64,000 nucleotides of DNA from Variovorax sp. RA8 (GTDB lineage Bacteria > Pseudomonadota > Gammaproteobacteria > Burkholderiales > Burkholderiaceae_C). Location of the stretch: assembly GCF_901827175.1 (NCBI RefSeq), contig NZ_LR594662.1, forward strand, positions 2,604,001-2,668,000, in the 5' to 3' direction. Shown here piece after piece: positions 45,135 to 53,819 of the stretch (positions are counted from its first letter, which is position 1; every line of letters begins with the position of its first letter). A model generated the notes under the pieces. It did not search any database and had not been told where the DNA came from. It saw nothing but the letters and a program-made list of their open reading frames with translations. The position numbers were made by a program, and so were the translations under genes.

Positions 45135-46252
45135 GCGGCTTCCGCTCCAGGCTCGCCGCCCTCACGCGCAAGGAGACGCGCCAACTGCTGCGCGACCCGA
45201 GCAGCATCGCGATCGGCGTGCTGCTGCCCATCATCCTGATCCTGATCTTCGGCTTCGGCCTCTCGCTGGATGTGAAGAACGCGCCGCTCGCCGTGGTGAT
45301 GGAGGACAGCACCCCCACCGCGATGGATGCCGTCGCGGGCCTGCAGCTCACGCCCTACATCTCTCCGGTGCTGCTGGGCTCGATGCACGATGCCGAACTG
45401 CTGATGCGCCAGCGCCGGGTCGACGGCATCGTGCGCGTGCCCGGCGACTTCTCGCGCCGGCTGGCGGCCGGCGATGCGCGCATCCAGCTGTTGGTCCATG
45501 GCGCCGACGCGGGCCGCGCCAGCATCGTGCTGCGCTACGCGACGGCCGCGCTGCAGCAGAACGCGCAGCGCGTGGCCGACCGCGGCCAGCCCGGCGCCGC
45601 CATCGGGCGCGTGAGCGTCGAGCAGCGCCTGTGGTTCAACACCGCCAACACCAGCACCTGGTACCTGGTGCCAGGGCTGATCGTGCTGATCATGACGCTG
45701 GTCGGCGCCTTCCTCACCGCCCTGGTGATGGCGCGCGAATGGGAGCGCGGCACGCTGGAGGCGCTGTTCGTCACGCCCGTGCGGCCGGTCGAGATCCTGC
45801 TGGCGAAGATCATTCCCTACTTTGGCGTCGGCATGGTCGGCCTTGCGCTGTGCCTGCTGGCCGCGCGTTTCCTGTTCGAAGTGCCGATGGTCGGATCGCT
45901 CGCGCTGCTGGTGCTGTGCGCGATGCTCTACATGCTGGTGGCGGTGGGCATCGGGCTGGTGATCTCCGCGGTCACGCGCAACCAGTTCCTGGCCAGCCAG
46001 GTCGCGCTGCTCGCGAGCTTCCTGCCCTCGCTGATGCTGTCGGGCTTTCTCTTCGACCTGCGCAACGTGCCCACCGCAGTGCGCGTGGTGGGGCAGGTGC
46101 TGCCGGCCACCTACTTCATGGAGCTGATTCGCACGCTCTTCCTGGCCGGCGACGTCTGGCCGCTGGTGCTGCGCAACGGCGCCATCCTCATCGCCTATGC
46201 CGTGTTGCTGCTCGGCGTGGCGCGCGCCACAACCCGCAAGACACTGGATTGA
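45131..46252 (+). CDS. ybhS: YbhS-like ABC-2 permease
   Basis: This 373-aa ABC-2 type membrane subunit has a first helix (SIAIGVLLPIILILIFGFGLSLDV), then a large periplasmic domain and five C-terminal helices. ARE WERGTLEALFVTP-type text (MAREWERGTLEALFVTPVRPVEILLAK) marks the coupling region. It pairs with the next gene as a heterodimer. Exported substrates of the E. coli relative include drugs and cations; the substrate here is unknown. Confidence 0.9.
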
Positions 46253-46263
46253 GGCCGACCGCC

Positions 46264-47394
46264 ATGAACGCTTTCTTCATCGACGCCGTGCTGCGCATCC
46301 TCAACCTGTGCCGCAAGGAATTCCTGGCCGTGCTCAAAGACCCGGCCAGCCGCGCCATCCTTATCGTGCCCGCGCTCATGCAGAGCCTGCTGTTCGGCTA
46401 TGCCGCCACCTACGACCTCAACCAGGCCGACTATGCGCTGCTCGACCAGAGCCACAGCGCGGCCTCGACCGCGCTGGTCGCCAAGCTCGACGGCACCGGC
46501 GTCTTCCGCCGCGCCGCGACCTTGCGCAGCGCGGGCGACATCGAGCGCGTCATCGATGCGCAGGACGCGCTCTTCGTGATCCACATCGGCCCGCGCTTCG
46601 AGCAGCAGCTGCAGGCCGGCGAAGACGCCGCAGTGCAGCTCATCGTGGACGCGCGCAACTCCAACACCGCCGGCTCCGCCGCCGGCTACGTGAGCGCCGT
46701 GGTGGCCGACTTCAACGCGCAGTGGCGCGCGCAGCACGGCGGGGCGCAGGCGCCGGTGCGCATCGACTCGCGTGCCTGGTACAACCCCAACCTCGAGACG
46801 CGCTGGAACCTGATGCCCGGCATGATCGCCGCGCTCAGCATGCTGCAGACCCTGCTGCTCACCGCGCTCTCGGTGGCGCGCGAGCGGGAGCAGGGCACCT
46901 TCGACCAACTGCTGGTCACCCCCCTCACGCCCACCGAGATCATGATCGGCAAGGCCGTCCCGCCGGTGCTGATCGGGCTGGTGCAGTCCACCATCGTGCT
47001 CCTGGTCACGCTGCTTTGGTTCAAGGTGCCGATGGCCGGGTCCCTCCTCACGCTCTATGCGGGCCTGGCCTGCTTCACCATCGCGAGCGTGGGCATCGGT
47101 CTGTCGATCTCTGCGGTGTCGGCCAACATGCAGCAGGCCATGCTCTATACCTTCGTGCTGATCATGCCGCTGATGCTGCTGTCGGGCCTGACCACGCCCG
47201 TGCGCAACATGCCCGAGGCGCTGCAGATCGCGACCCTGGCCAACCCGCTGCGTTTCGCCATCGACCTGGTGCAGCGCGTCTATCTCGAGGGCGTGGGCCT
47301 GCTGACTGTCTGGCACAACCTGATCCCGCTGGTCGTCATCGCGGCCATCACGCTGCCGCTGGCGGCTTGGCTGTTCCGCAACCGTCTCGTCTGA
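46264..47394 (+). CDS. ybhR: YbhR-like ABC-2 permease
   Basis: This 376-aa second ABC-2 permease has the pattern of its neighbour: KEFLAVLKDPASRAILIVPALMQSLLFGYAATYDL at the start, a periplasmic domain, and AREREQGTFDQLLVTPLTPTEIMIGKAVP before the last helices. It lies 11 bases after ybhS and 13 before the outer-membrane channel gene. Confidence 0.9.
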   Translation: MNAFFIDAVLRILNLCRKEFLAVLKDPASRAILIVPALMQSLLFGYAATYDLNQADYALLDQSHSAASTALVAKLDGTGVFRRAATLRSAGDIERVIDAQDALFVIHIGPRFEQQLQAGEDAAVQLIVDARNSNTAGSAAGYVSAVVADFNAQWRAQHGGAQAPVRIDSRAWYNPNLETRWNLMPGMIAALSMLQTLLLTALSVAREREQGTFDQLLVTPLTPTEIMIGKAVPPVLIGLVQSTIVLLVTLLWFKVPMAGSLLTLYAGLACFTIASVGIGLSISAVSANMQQAMLYTFVLIMPLMLLSGLTTPVRNMPEALQIATLANPLRFAIDLVQRVYLEGVGLLTVWHNLIPLVVIAAITLPLAAWLFRNRLV

Positions 47395-47407
47395 AAGAGA
47401 GCGCGAC

Positions 47408-48916
47408 ATGAAGCACCCGCAACGCTCCTCCTCATTGTCCCGCTGCGTCCCCTGGCTCGCGGCGCTGATGCTGGCCGGCGGCTGTGCCGTCGGGCCGGAG
47501 TTCAATGCGCCCACGCCCGAGGCACCGGCCGATTTCTCGGGCTGGCACGGCGGCTCGGCGGAGCTGCTCGATGCGCAGGCCCGCGATGCCGCGGGCGCGC
47601 CCATCGGCTGGTCTGCCTTCGCCGACCCGGTGCTCGATGCACTGATGGCGAAGGCGCTCGACGCCAACCACGACCTGCAGACCGCCGCGCTGCGCTTCGC
47701 ACAAAGCCGCGTCCAGCGCCGGCAGGCCGAGGCCCAGCGCGGCCCGCAGCTCAACGCCAGTGCGGCCGCTGCGCGCAAACGGCAGAGCGAGGTGGGCTCC
47801 GGCACGCGCTTGATCGATGCGCTCAATCCCTCGAACCGCGAGCAGCTGATCGGCGCCCTGAGCGAGCCGCACAACCTCTACCAGGCCGGCTTCGATGCCT
47901 CTTGGGAACTCGACCTCTGGGGCCGCGTGCGTCGCGCCATCGAGGCGGCCGATGCCGATGTCGTTGCTTCGCAGGCCCTGCTGGCGCAGGTGCAACTGGC
48001 CGTGCAGTCGGAACTGGCGCGCAACTACTTCGAGCTCCGTACGGCGCAGCGGCAGTTGCGCATCGCGCGGGCCGACGTCGGCGCGAGCGAAGAGACGCTG
48101 GCCCTGGTGCGCGCACGCGCCGACGGCGGCCTGACCACCGATCTCGATGTGCGGCGGCAGGCGGCCCAGGCTGCGGACCTGCGCGCACGCCTGCCGCAGC
48201 TGCTGGCGTTGGAGGCCAGGGCGACCAACCAGATCACGCTGTTGCTCGGCGAACGGCCTGGCGCAATGCAGACGCAGCTTGCGGGGCCCGCCGATGGGCC
48301 CGCAGGCGCCTTGCCCGACCTGTCGCCGGGGCTGCCTTCCGAGGTGGCGCTGCGCCGTCCCGACATCCGGCGCGCGGAGGCGCAATTGCATGCGGCCACC
48401 GCGAGCATCGGCCTGGCCATGGCCGACCTGTACCCGCGCATCACGCTGGGCGCGAACTTCGGCTTCGAATCGGTGGCGAGCCGCAGCTTCGGCGAGTGGG
48501 GGAGCCGGCAATGGTCCGTCGGGCCCAGCTTGCAGTTGCCCCTCTTCGATGGCGGACGGCGCCGCAGCACAGTGACCCTGCGCGAGCTGCAGCAACAGGA
48601 AGCCGCTGTGGCCTACCAGCAGACCGTGCTGAAGGCCTGGCACGAGATCGACGATGCGCTGAGCGCCTATGCCGCCGAAAGACAGCGGCATCTTCAGCTC
48701 GCCGACAAGGAGCGGCAGAGCAGGGATGCGTGGGATCTTGCGCGAGTGTGGTACGAGCATGGGCTGACCGACTTCCTGGTGCAGCTCGATGCGCAGCGCA
48801 CGCTGCTGCAGGCGCAGCGGGACCAGGTGGACAGCGCAGGGCGGCTGGCGATGGACCTGGTGTTGCTGACCAAGGCGCTGGGCGGGGCCGAGGACCGGAA
48901 CGCAGCGCGGCGCTAG
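47408..48916 (+). CDS. NodT-family outer-membrane efflux lipoprotein
   Basis: This 502-aa TolC-like channel has a lipoprotein signal (LAALMLAGGCAVGP) and two OEP repeats. Segments are LRFAQSRVQRRQAEAQRGPQLNASAA, SWELDLWGRVRRAIEAADADV, LRRPDIRRAEAQLHAATASIGLAMADLYP and ERQRHLQLADKERQSRDAW. It completes a self-contained tripartite exporter, unlike E. coli ybhGFSR, which has no channel gene of its own. Confidence 0.92.
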   Translation: MKHPQRSSSLSRCVPWLAALMLAGGCAVGPEFNAPTPEAPADFSGWHGGSAELLDAQARDAAGAPIGWSAFADPVLDALMAKALDANHDLQTAALRFAQSRVQRRQAEAQRGPQLNASAAAARKRQSEVGSGTRLIDALNPSNREQLIGALSEPHNLYQAGFDASWELDLWGRVRRAIEAADADVVASQALLAQVQLAVQSELARNYFELRTAQRQLRIARADVGASEETLALVRARADGGLTTDLDVRRQAAQAADLRARLPQLLALEARATNQITLLLGERPGAMQTQLAGPADGPAGALPDLSPGLPSEVALRRPDIRRAEAQLHAATASIGLAMADLYPRITLGANFGFESVASRSFGEWGSRQWSVGPSLQLPLFDGGRRRSTVTLRELQQQEAAVAYQQTVLKAWHEIDDALSAYAAERQRHLQLADKERQSRDAWDLARVWYEHGLTDFLVQLDAQRTLLQAQRDQVDSAGRLAMDLVLLTKALGGAEDRNAARR

Positions 48917-48957
48917 GCCCAAGTGGTGCGATCGGATCTCTGGCATGCTGGGTCCGC

Positions 48958-49341
48958 ATGAACCTGGATCCGTTCGTCAGCGTCGATGGAATTCCGTTCA
49001 CGATCTCGCAAGAAGAGATCGTGAAGCGGCGAGGGCAGCCCCTGGGGTCCGGCCGGAACGCCGTGGGGCTGAACGAGTTCGACTATGCATCGGTGGTCTA
49101 CCGGTTTCAGGACTCTGGCAGGTTGGAGGAGGTCACCACGCAGGCGCCGGTGGTCAACTTCGGCAATGTAGCGGTGCCGTTCGAGACGCTGCCGTCGTTC
49201 GTCCGGCAGCAGGATCCGGGGGTGTTCGAGCGGGCAGGGTTTGTCGTCAGCCCGCGGTTCGGCCTGGCCTTCGATCCCGATGAGCCGTCCTGGGTGACGG
49301 CGCTTGCGGCGCATTGTCTCGATGCGTGGCGGGCCTTGTGA
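48958..49341 (+). CDS. Conserved-looking hypothetical protein, 127 aa
   Basis: This soluble 127-aa protein begins MNLDPFVSVDGIPFTISQEE. It looks like a small alpha/beta protein with the motif FDYASVVYRFQDSGRLEEVT, which recalls immunity-type or SMI1-neighbour proteins, but I do not recognise the family. Codon use is typical of its neighbours. The frame extends far upstream only as a shadow of the NodT gene, so the ATG at 48958 is used. It may have its own promoter in the 41-base gap. Confidence 0.6.
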   Translation: MNLDPFVSVDGIPFTISQEEIVKRRGQPLGSGRNAVGLNEFDYASVVYRFQDSGRLEEVTTQAPVVNFGNVAVPFETLPSFVRQQDPGVFERAGFVVSPRFGLAFDPDEPSWVTALAAHCLDAWRAL

Positions 49342-49436
49342 AAACACGTTGGCAGGATTCGCGGCTCCCTGGTCCTTGTGGTGCAGGCTGATCCTTCGTA
49401 GGCTCGGGGTTTCACGTCCATCATTCAAGGAGAACC

Positions 49437-49883
49437 ATGAGCAACAACACAGTCAGGCTGCATCGCGTCATTGCCGCTAAGCCTGAAAAAGTCTATCGGG
49501 CCTTCGTCGACGCCGACGCCAAGGCGCGGTGGCTGCCGCCCAATGGCTTCACCGGGAAGGTTCATAGCATGGAGGTCAAGGTGGGCGGCAAGTACAGGAT
49601 GTCGTTCACGAACTTCACCACCGGCAAGAGCACGTCCTTCGCGGGTGAATACCGCGAGCTCGTGCCGAATGAGCGGCTGCGGTACACCGACGTCTTCGAC
49701 GATCCGAACCTGCCCGGGGAGATGCAGGTCACGGTCACGATGAAGCAGGTCTTGGTCGGCACCGAACTGAACATCGTCCAGGAGGGCATCCCCGATGCGA
49801 TCCCTCTGGAAGCGTGCTACCTCGGCTGGCAGGAGTCGCTGCTGAACCTGGCGCGGCTGGTGGAGCCGGAGATCAACGGTTAG
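49437..49883 (+). CDS. SRPBCC/AHSA1-family protein
   Basis: This 148-aa START-like (SRPBCC) protein of the AHSA1 branch has the family pattern IAAKPEKVYRAFVDADAKARWLPPNGFTGKV at the N terminus. GGKYRMSFTNFTTGKSTSFAGEYRELVPNERLRYTD follows, and GWQESLLNLARLVEPEI lies in the C-terminal helix. It likely binds a small hydrophobic ligand. An AAGGAGAACC ribosome site precedes the ATG. It is followed by a truncated SnoaL-like gene. Confidence 0.85.
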   Translation: MSNNTVRLHRVIAAKPEKVYRAFVDADAKARWLPPNGFTGKVHSMEVKVGGKYRMSFTNFTTGKSTSFAGEYRELVPNERLRYTDVFDDPNLPGEMQVTVTMKQVLVGTELNIVQEGIPDAIPLEACYLGWQESLLNLARLVEPEING

Positions 49884-49926
49884 CCATCGGGGGCAATGGA
49901 CCCGTCACCCAGTACGGGAGCTGCCC

Positions 49927-50184
49927 ATGACCCCTGCCGATCTTTCCGCCCTGTACCTCGAATACATCGCCTGCCTCAACCAGCAGGATTGGGCGGCGCT
50001 GGGGCGGTTCGTCGACGATGAGGTGAGCCACAACGGCCGGCAGTTCGGACTGCACGGGTATCGGGAGATGCTCGAAGGGGATTTCCGGGAGATCCCGGAT
50101 CTTCATTTCAACGTGGCATTGCTGGTTGCCGAGCCGCCTCATGTCGCGAGCCGGCTGGACTTCGCGAAAACGACGCGGTATTAA
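49927..50184 (+). pseudogene. Truncated SnoaL-like / ester cyclase-type gene
   Basis: This 85-aa frame starts like a SnoaL-like polyketide-cyclase protein (LYLEYIACLNQQDWAALGRFVDDEVSHNGRQFGLHGYREML, then DLHFNVALLVAEPPHVASRL). It loses similarity abruptly after RLDF and stops six codons later. Full-length relatives are roughly 130-140 aa. The missing half is not found in other frames of the next 170 bases, which are lower in GC. A deletion or insertion scar is likely; a short functional variant cannot be excluded. Confidence 0.6.
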
Positions 50185-50276
50185 TTCGAAGTTTTGAGGC
50201 GAATGATGGTCTGGAAAATGGTGTGCTAGCGATAGCAAGAGCGACAACAAACCAACGCCTTCTCAAGGGTGCTGAT

Positions 50277-50293
50277 TAGATCTCAATGATCTA
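50277..50293. other. Small inverted repeat in the low-GC scar region
   Basis: TAGATC (50277-50282) and GATCTA (50288-50293) can pair around TCAAT. It lies in the low-GC segment 50185-50352 between the truncated gene and the CBS gene. No T tract follows. I see no transposase or integrase remnant. Confidence 0.3.
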
Positions 50294-50352
50294 GTGGACG
50301 ATCCCGCGCTCGCCCAGTAACAATGCCGGACCCACCCAGTCCCCACGCCTCC

Positions 50353-50793
50353 CTACCCCAACACATCATTCACCTGCGCATTGAACTCCGCCTGCCCCAA
50401 CGCCACCCCGATCTCCCTTGGCAGCGCATCCCTCACAGAAAACACCCCCAGGATCTTCGTTCCCGACACCAGCGGCAGGTGCCGGAATCCCCGCTCGAGC
50501 ATCAGCACCACCGCATCCGACACCAGCGTCTCCGGCGACACGCAAATCGGATTCGGCGTCATCACTTCACGCACGGCCGCTCGATCCGGATCGAGCCCTT
50601 TCGCCAGCACCCGCGTCATCAGGTCGCGCTCGGTCAGGATGCCCAGCAGGATGTCCGGCGGCTCCATGATGAGCACGCTGCCGCAGTTGGCGCGGGTCAT
50701 CGCGCCGGCGGCGTCGCGCACGCTGGCATGCGGCCCGAGGCTGAGCACATGCTTGCGCGATATGGACTGAAACACAGTACGTTCTTCCGCCAT
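50353..50793 (-). CDS. Tandem CBS-domain protein
   Basis: This 146-aa protein is made of two CBS motifs (SVRDAAGAMTRANCGSVLIM...ILTERDLMTRV and VSDAVVLMLERGFRHLPLVSGTKILGVFSVRDAL), which together form one Bateman module that binds adenylate nucleotides. The ATG at 50793 gives the normal two-CBS length. It is the last gene of the 2-oxoacid oxidoreductase operon, 44 bases after it, and could sense the energy state for that complex. This link is inferred from position. Confidence 0.88.
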   Translation of the reverse strand: MAEERTVFQSISRKHVLSLGPHASVRDAAGAMTRANCGSVLIMEPPDILLGILTERDLMTRVLAKGLDPDRAAVREVMTPNPICVSPETLVSDAVVLMLERGFRHLPLVSGTKILGVFSVRDALPREIGVALGQAEFNAQVNDVLG

Positions 50794-50837
50794 GGTCCGC
50801 CCTCCAGCAAAAGCGCGATGTTGCGACGGGCTCGGGC

Positions 50838-51893
50838 TCAGCGCAAGGAGGCGTTGAGTTTTTCCAGCGCCGGGGCGCCCGGGCACAGCTCGCCGGGCCC
50901 CAGCTGGTTGAGCGGGCGGGCACTGGTGTTGAGCGCCGTGTGCAGGTCGGTGGCCAGTGGATCGACGTAGAGCAGGCCGGTCACCACCTCGCCCATTTCC
51001 TGGTGCCGCTGCATGTGCGACATGGCGGCGTGGCGGTCGCCGGGGTTGTAGCCGGCGTGCAGGCTGCGCAGCCGCAGCAGGGTGCCGTCGTGCTGGCGCA
51101 CGTCCATTACCTCGCCCGGCGCCACGTCCGCGGTGATCGCTTCGCGCCCCTGGATGAAATCGATGCGGCTCACCGCCTCGTTGTGTTCGCGCACGTAGTC
51201 GTAGCTCTTGGTGCTGCCCGGATGGTTGTTGAAGGCCACGCAGGGGCTGATCACGTCGATGAAGGCGGCCCCGCCGTGGCTGATGGCGCCCTTGATCAGC
51301 GGCACCAGCTGGGCCTTGTTGCCCGAGAAGCCACGCCCGACGTACGTGGCGCCCAGCTGCAGGGCCATGGCCACGAGGTCCACCGGGCTGTCCGTGTTGA
51401 TTGCGCCCTTCTTGCTCTTGGAGCCCTCGTCGGCGGTGGCGGAGAACTGGCCCTTCGTGAGGCCGTAGACGCCGTTGTTCTCGACGATGTAGGCCATGCG
51501 CACGCCGCGCCGCATGGCGTGGGCGAACTGGCCCAGGCCGATGGATGCCGAATCGCCATCGCCCGAGACCCCGAGATAGAGCAGGTCGCGGTTGGCCAGG
51601 TTGGCGCCGGTCAGCACGCTGGGCATGCGGCCGTGCACGGTGTTGAAGCCGTGCGAGGCGCCCAGGAAATAGTCCGGCGTCTTGGAGCTGCAGCCGATGC
51701 CCGAGAGCTTGGCGACGCGGTGGGGCTCGATGTCCAGCTCCCAGCAGGCCTCGATGATGGCGGCCGAGATCGAGTCGTGGCCGCAGCCGGCGCACAGCGT
51801 GGAAATCTTGCCCTCGTAGTCGCGCCGCGTATAGCCGACCTTGTTGGTGGCCAGCGTGGGGTGGTGCAGCTTGGGCTTGGCGAGATAGGTCAT
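50838..51893 (-). CDS. 2-oxoacid:acceptor oxidoreductase beta subunit (KorB-like, TPP-binding)
   Basis: This 351-aa thiamine-diphosphate subunit has Cys ligands in STLCAGCGHDSISAA and GIGCSSKTPDYF, and the TPP/metal motif GVSGDGDSASIGLGQFAHAMRRG followed by IVENNGVYGLTKGQFS. It pairs with the alpha subunit gene, whose stop it overlaps by ATGA. It belongs to the oxygen-tolerant KorAB type without the intramolecular ferredoxin domain of PFOR. 2-Oxoglutarate is the likeliest substrate; other 2-oxoacids are possible. Confidence 0.9.
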   Translation of the reverse strand: MTYLAKPKLHHPTLATNKVGYTRRDYEGKISTLCAGCGHDSISAAIIEACWELDIEPHRVAKLSGIGCSSKTPDYFLGASHGFNTVHGRMPSVLTGANLANRDLLYLGVSGDGDSASIGLGQFAHAMRRGVRMAYIVENNGVYGLTKGQFSATADEGSKSKKGAINTDSPVDLVAMALQLGATYVGRGFSGNKAQLVPLIKGAISHGGAAFIDVISPCVAFNNHPGSTKSYDYVREHNEAVSRIDFIQGREAITADVAPGEVMDVRQHDGTLLRLRSLHAGYNPGDRHAAMSHMQRHQEMGEVVTGLLYVDPLATDLHTALNTSARPLNQLGPGELCPGAPALEKLNASLR

Positions 51894-53761
51894 GCGGTTC
51901 CCCCCGTCACATGCGCAGCGATCGCCCCGGTGACGAAGCGCGCCGTAATGGGCGTTCCATCGAAGTGCAGCACGCGCACCAGCCGGGCCGGGTCGATGTC
52001 GAGTTCGTTGATCAGCAGGCTGCGCATCTGCGCGTCGCGGTTCTGCTCGACCACGAAGACTTGGCGGTGCTCGGCCAGGAACTGCACGACGCTCTCCGGA
52101 AAGGGGAAGGCGCGCAGCCGCATCGCATCCAGGTGGATGCCGCGGGCCTCGAGCGCTTCCAGCGCCTCGTGCATGGCGGGGCTGGTCGATCCGAAATAGA
52201 TCACGCCCAGGTCCGTGGCCTGCGCGGCCGGCCGCAGCACGGGCTGCGGCACCATCGTGGCGGCGGTCGCGAACTTCTTCAGCAAGCGCTCCATGTTGTA
52301 GATGTAGTCGGGCCCGCGCTCCGAGTAGCGGGCGTAGGCGTCGCGCGTGGTGCCCCGTGTGAAGAAGCTGCCCTTGGTCGGATGCGTGCCGGGCAGGGTG
52401 CGCCAGGGGATGCCGTCGCCGTCGACGTCCTTGTAGCGGCCGAAGTCGCGGCCGGCCTCCAGCTCCTCGGCCGTCATGACCTTGCCGCGGTCGTAAGTGC
52501 GGCTCTCGTCCCATTCGAAGGGGGCGCACAGGCGCTGGTTCATGCCGATGTCCAGGTCTGTCATCAGGAACACGGGGGTCTGCAGGCGGTCCGCCAGGTC
52601 CAGCGCGGCAGCGGCGTGCTCGAAGCACTCGTGCGGGTCCTCGGGGAACAGCAGCACGTGCTTGGTGTCGCCGTGCGAGGCGTAGGCGCAGCACAGGATG
52701 TCGGCCTGCTGGGTGCGCGTGGGCATGCCGGTGGAAGGTCCGCCGCGCTGCACGTTGATGAGGGTGACGGGGATCTCGGCGAAGTAGGCGAGCCCGATGA
52801 ACTCGGTCATCAGCGAGATGCCCGGGCCCGAGGTTGCGGTGAAGGCGCGCGCGCCGTTCCATCCGGCGCCGACCACCATGCCGATGGAGGCCAGCTCGTC
52901 CTCGGCCTGCACGATGGCGAAGCGGTTCTGGCCGGTGGCCGGGTCCACGCGGAACTTGGCGCAGTACTTCTGGAAGGCCTCGGCGACCGAGGAAGAGGGC
53001 GTGATCGGGTACCAGGCCGCGACCGTGGCGCCGCCGTACACGCAGCCCAGTGCCGCGGCGCTGTTGCCGTCGACGAAGATGCGCTCGCCCACGCGGTCGG
53101 CGCGCCGCACCTGCAGCCCCACCGTCTCGCGCAGGTGCTCGCGCGCGAAGTCGCAGCCCAGGTGCAGGGCCTGCACGTTGGAGGCCAGCAGCTTCTCCTT
53201 GCCCCTGTACTGCTCGCCGAGCAGCTTCTCGACCACCTGCGGCTCGATGCCCAGCAGGACGGCGAGTGCGCCCACGTAGACGATGTTCTTGAACAGCTGC
53301 CGCTGTCGCGGGTCGTGGTAGACCGCGTTGCAGATCTCGGTGAGCGGCATGCCGATCACGCGGATGTCGTCGCGGAACTTCGACGGCGGCAGGGCGCGCG
53401 TGCTGTCGTAGAACAGGTAGCCGCCGGGCTCCAGCTCGGCCACGTCGGCGTCCCAGGTCTGCGGATTCATCGCCACCATCATGTCGGTGCCACCGCGCCG
53501 CCCCATGTGGCCCTGCTCGGAGACGCGCACTTCGTACCACGTCGGCAGGCCCTGGATGTTGCTCGGGAAGATGTTGCGCGGGCTCACCGGCACGCCCATG
53601 CGCAGGATGGCCTTGGCGAACAGCTCGTTGGCCGAGGCCGAACCCGAGCCGTTGACGTTGGCGAACTTGATGACGAAGTCGTTGACCGCCGTGATCGAGG
53701 GCACGGCCCCTACGTTCGCCGAAGGGGCCTGCACGCCCTTGGGCGGAAGTGTCGCACTCAT
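51890..53761 (-). CDS. 2-oxoacid:acceptor oxidoreductase alpha subunit (fused gamma-alpha, KorA-like)
   Basis: In this 623-aa subunit, residues 25-200 are the gamma (CoA-site) domain (ANVNGSGSASANELFAKAILRMGV, MGRRGGTDMMVAMNP). The rest is the alpha pyrimidine domain with the motif AAWYPITPSSSVAEAF, plus FTATSGPGISLMTEFIGLAYFAEIP. This gamma-alpha fusion is standard for KorA. It is followed by the beta gene and preceded by a ferredoxin-type FAD oxidoreductase, as in the 2-oxoglutarate:NADP+ oxidoreductase of Azoarcus evansii. Confidence 0.9.
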   Translation of the reverse strand: MSATLPPKGVQAPSANVGAVPSITAVNDFVIKFANVNGSGSASANELFAKAILRMGVPVSPRNIFPSNIQGLPTWYEVRVSEQGHMGRRGGTDMMVAMNPQTWDADVAELEPGGYLFYDSTRALPPSKFRDDIRVIGMPLTEICNAVYHDPRQRQLFKNIVYVGALAVLLGIEPQVVEKLLGEQYRGKEKLLASNVQALHLGCDFAREHLRETVGLQVRRADRVGERIFVDGNSAAALGCVYGGATVAAWYPITPSSSVAEAFQKYCAKFRVDPATGQNRFAIVQAEDELASIGMVVGAGWNGARAFTATSGPGISLMTEFIGLAYFAEIPVTLINVQRGGPSTGMPTRTQQADILCCAYASHGDTKHVLLFPEDPHECFEHAAAALDLADRLQTPVFLMTDLDIGMNQRLCAPFEWDESRTYDRGKVMTAEELEAGRDFGRYKDVDGDGIPWRTLPGTHPTKGSFFTRGTTRDAYARYSERGPDYIYNMERLLKKFATAATMVPQPVLRPAAQATDLGVIYFGSTSPAMHEALEALEARGIHLDAMRLRAFPFPESVVQFLAEHRQVFVVEQNRDAQMRSLLINELDIDPARLVRVLHFDGTPITARFVTGAIAAHVTGGTA

Positions 53762-53819
53762 TGGCTAAGCTCCGCGCCATGCGCTGCGGTGCTGTTCGAA
53801 TTGGGAGCGGCCTGGGTTC

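Noticed and set aside
50838..53780. A single 980-codon minus-strand frame ending in the KorB-like sequence.
   Set aside because: Only the last 351 codons are real (beta subunit from 51893). The upstream part runs in a shadow frame over the alpha-subunit gene, whose own frame carries the gamma and alpha motifs.
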